Source: Patagioenas fasciata (Eukaryota > Chordata > Aves > Columbiformes > Columbidae). Taken from it: a stretch of 64,000 nt of DNA. The stretch is from contig NC_092520.1 in the NCBI RefSeq assembly GCF_037038585.1, positions 190,692,604 through 190,756,603 on the forward strand. The letters are read 5' to 3'. Positions 62,001 to 64,000 of this stretch are shown one piece after another; the first letter of the stretch is position 1, and the number at the start of each line of letters is the position of its first letter. Below the pieces are notes generated by a model, which was given only the letters and a program-made list of their open reading frames with translations, searched no databases and was not told the origin of the DNA. A program made the position numbers and the translations under genes.

Positions 62001-64000
62001 GCTTTCCAAGAGTAAAACATCCAAGAGTCTGGTATGAACACTGAGTGCCTGGGTTGTATGGAAATAGAGCTGTGGTGTGGCAGTCTGCTTGCATGGTGCA
62101 GGAGCTGGCAAAGCAGGGAGGACAGCCCAGCCCATTCACTGCCCTCTGGCAGTACTGCTCTTCCATCAGTTTTCTAAAACCCAGGATTAAATCTGGATTC
62201 CTTAAGGAACTTCAAGATATAAGATATCCCCCCTCGCCCCTCCCCACCCTGTTTTGTTTTTATAGTTTTTTTTTTTTTGTATGGCTTCTTTTCCCAGAGG
62301 AAACTAAAATGATGTTGTTTCATCTGTTCATACTGACTTATGTTCATACTGATATAGCAAGTTTTTGAAATCAACTTCAGAATTGCTATAGTGAAATGAT
62401 CCCACCAAAAGCAGAGGCCTCACTAATTAAACTCGAGGCTGTGTGTCCTTGGTAGCTGTAAGGTCTGGATGAGGATTTTGAGAATTCCAGGCTCATCCAA
62501 CAGCACCTGTTCCCAAACAAGCAGCCAGCTCGTTTCCCACCGCCACCACCTCTGAACAGTGCTCAAAGATCTGTGAAAAACTCTGGTTGAGTGCACTAGA
62601 ATTTTTTTTCTGGATCTTTGTGACATGCTTCTTCCAATAATTCCTAGTTTTAAGTTGTGCCCTAAAGATTAAATTCCATGTACATTCCAGATATGTCAGG
62701 ATGAATCTCTGTTAGTATTAAACTGTCCTTAGAGTCAACAGTCATGGTTTGGCCTATTCAACAGGGAGTTTTCCGAAGACTTTTGCAATCTTAAACAGCA
62801 GGAGTCAGTCTGAAAAGTGAAGCTTAGGTGGAAAAAAGACACCCAAGATCAAAGTTACCCAAGTCCTGAAAATACTGAAAAAGAGTTGCCTGACTTCACA
62901 GATCCTCAGTTGTTGACTTGAAAGTCTCCTAAATGCTTAAAATTCTACATTAGAGTTTTCTGAGAATTTCTCAGTCTGGATAGTGTGGAGCAGCTTGCAG
63001 ACTATTTCATTTCTGAAATATGCTTCTAATTTAAAGAAATAGTAATCTTTCAGGCACCCTTTCAGAATTAAACCCTGTCAGAACATGTGAAAACACACGT
63101 TTGTACTGTTAAGCTCCATGTAAGGTATTACTGGCACTAATTCTCCTTTTCACTGTGTCGTGGTGGCTTGAAAGGTCCATGGAGATTGGGAGATGGGCTC
63201 AATCCTTTCCTCTGCCTGGGGAGATGTGAATCTGTGTGGCAGTTGCTCCTCAGGAGCACCTAAAAGGCAGCTGCAACCTGTCTGCAGGAGCAGGAGGGAT
63301 CGTGCTCCCCTGTGCTCCTGGTGAAGGGAGCCTGAGGGGAGTGGGAGAGGACACCAGGGGCCACGTGAATCTGCAGTGGCACAGACAGAGAAGCTGTAGG
63401 GAAGGAGGGAACACCTTGGTTCCTCACCTCAGTGTATTTCGAAATACAGTATCATGAATGCATTTAAAAGTAATGGCAATTATTCTCATTATTTTATCTG
63501 TGATCTCCCTTATGCAACTCTACAAACAATTCTGCTGTCTTCTAATAAAAGTATTTTTTTTTAAAAAAAGCCAAACCCATAGATTAAGTGTCTTTGTTTT
63601 GCCTTTGGCTTGTGTTTTTAGCATGACAGTGTTTGTCACATTTTCTCTGTTGTCTGTAGCAATCATGAGACACTTAGTTTGCTTTTCCAAATTACATGTT
63701 TATGTAAAAAGTTGCAATAAGGAAAAAAAAATAAATGTGGGATTTATAACATTATACAATAATAAGGAATTGTGGTATGTATGTGCATATGTTTATATAC
63801 CCTTTGATGACAAATCCTTGTAGATATACATATATCTGGACATACTTAGGCATTTATATAATATAATTGTTAGGATTTGTCAAAAAATATTAGGTTGTTT
63901 ATAAGTTTTTCGTTGTATTGCTTGCATTATGTTCATATATTTTTTTATCAAATAGAGACATTTTATAGATAAGCAGTTGTCATCTGGTGTTCATGATGAG
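59001..64000. other. Intron 1 up to the window edge, no exon seen
   Basis: AT-rich DNA with short frames. The 102-codon (59599-59907) and 121-codon (63458-63823) frames are hydrophobic or Lys-rich products of T/A-rich DNA with no family motif. A GC-richer patch lies at 63170-63420. The block at about 60480-60720 has several TAAT and ATTGA words and may be regulatory. Confidence 0.5.
60160..60183. repeat. (ACAG)n microsatellite
   Basis: Six tandem GACA units, perfect, likely polymorphic. Confidence 0.95.

Larger units (their letters stand above)
31602..64000 (+). other. PTPRZ1: PTPRZ1 intron 1, 5' part (continues beyond the window)
   Basis: The intron begins with the donor GTGAGT and runs at least 32.4 kb to the window edge without an exon that I can recognise. 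I looked for the carbonic-anhydrase-like exon expected next (a start of the type D-W-A-N-G-Y) and did not find it. Open frames here are short, or come from CR1 remnants and simple repeats. Large first introns are usual for this gene family and often hold enhancers. That all of this stretch is intron is inferred from the exon and its donor, since the acceptor is not in view. Confidence 0.75.

Noticed and set aside
63236-63457. GC-rich 73-codon ORF at 63.3 kb
   Set aside because: No recognisable motif and no match to the expected next PTPRZ1 exon (carbonic-anhydrase-like domain).
63458-63823. 121-codon ORF near the right edge
   Set aside because: The hydrophobic/Lys-rich product comes from T/A-rich sequence. 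It has no homology that I recognise and no splice context.
1-64000. CRISPR arrays, tRNA or rRNA genes, prokaryotic operons
   Set aside because: No regularly spaced repeats with unique spacers, no cloverleaf-like sequence and no compact gene arrays were seen. The sequence is vertebrate nuclear in character.

Overview
The window looks like nuclear DNA from a bird. It carries two copies of a chicken-repeat-1 (CR1) LINE whose 3' ends show the CR1-type ATTCTATG tail repeats (clear in one copy, degraded in the other). It also carries two LTRs of a type common in avian genomes, and almost all of the rest is AT-rich, stop-rich DNA around one dense CpG island. The species cannot be fixed from what I can see.

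Only one protein-coding exon can be supported. The CpG island at about 30.2-32.0 kb ends in a short coding exon (31544-31601, + strand). It encodes MLILGRLVACIQLVCILRV plus the first base of the next codon, followed by a consensus splice donor (G|GTGAGT). The peptide matches the start of the signal peptide of receptor-type tyrosine-protein phosphatase zeta (PTPRZ1), and the phase-1 exon end also fits that gene. I therefore read positions 1 to about 30.2 kb as the 5' intergenic flank, 30.2-31.6 kb as promoter, 5' UTR and exon 1, and 31.6-64.0 kb as the 5' part of a very long intron 1. The rest of the gene lies beyond the right edge.

Flank (1-30.2 kb): a GAAAA microsatellite at the left edge; a long polypyrimidine tract at 6.8-7.0 kb; an ancient amniote-type repeat at 14.6 kb; a 272-bp internally shortened solo LTR at 15.65-15.92 kb with a perfect 5-bp target duplication; an unexplained 204-codon minus-strand ORF at 18.6-19.2 kb; a CR1 3' fragment at 20.1-20.65 kb; and an inverted, longer solo LTR at 21.48-22.30 kb with a near-perfect 5-bp duplication. 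Intron 1 (31.6-64 kb): a second ancient palindromic-type repeat at 34.2 kb; several G/T-rich stretches; a 1.1-kb CR1 copy with a recognisable FADD reverse-transcriptase box at 46.1-47.24 kb; an 82-bp TA-flanked inverted-repeat element that looks mariner-like at 47.27-47.35 kb; microsatellites; and a very degraded antisense CR1-type segment around 58.3-59.0 kb.

I found no tRNA, rRNA, CRISPR array or prokaryote-type operon, and nothing that amounts to a new multi-gene system. The most useful leads are the short TA-flanked inverted-repeat element, the two-codon upstream ORF and the Z-DNA-prone tract in the presumed PTPRZ1 leader, the 204-codon minus-strand ORF, and several AT-rich homeodomain/POU-site-like blocks that may be PTPRZ1 enhancers.
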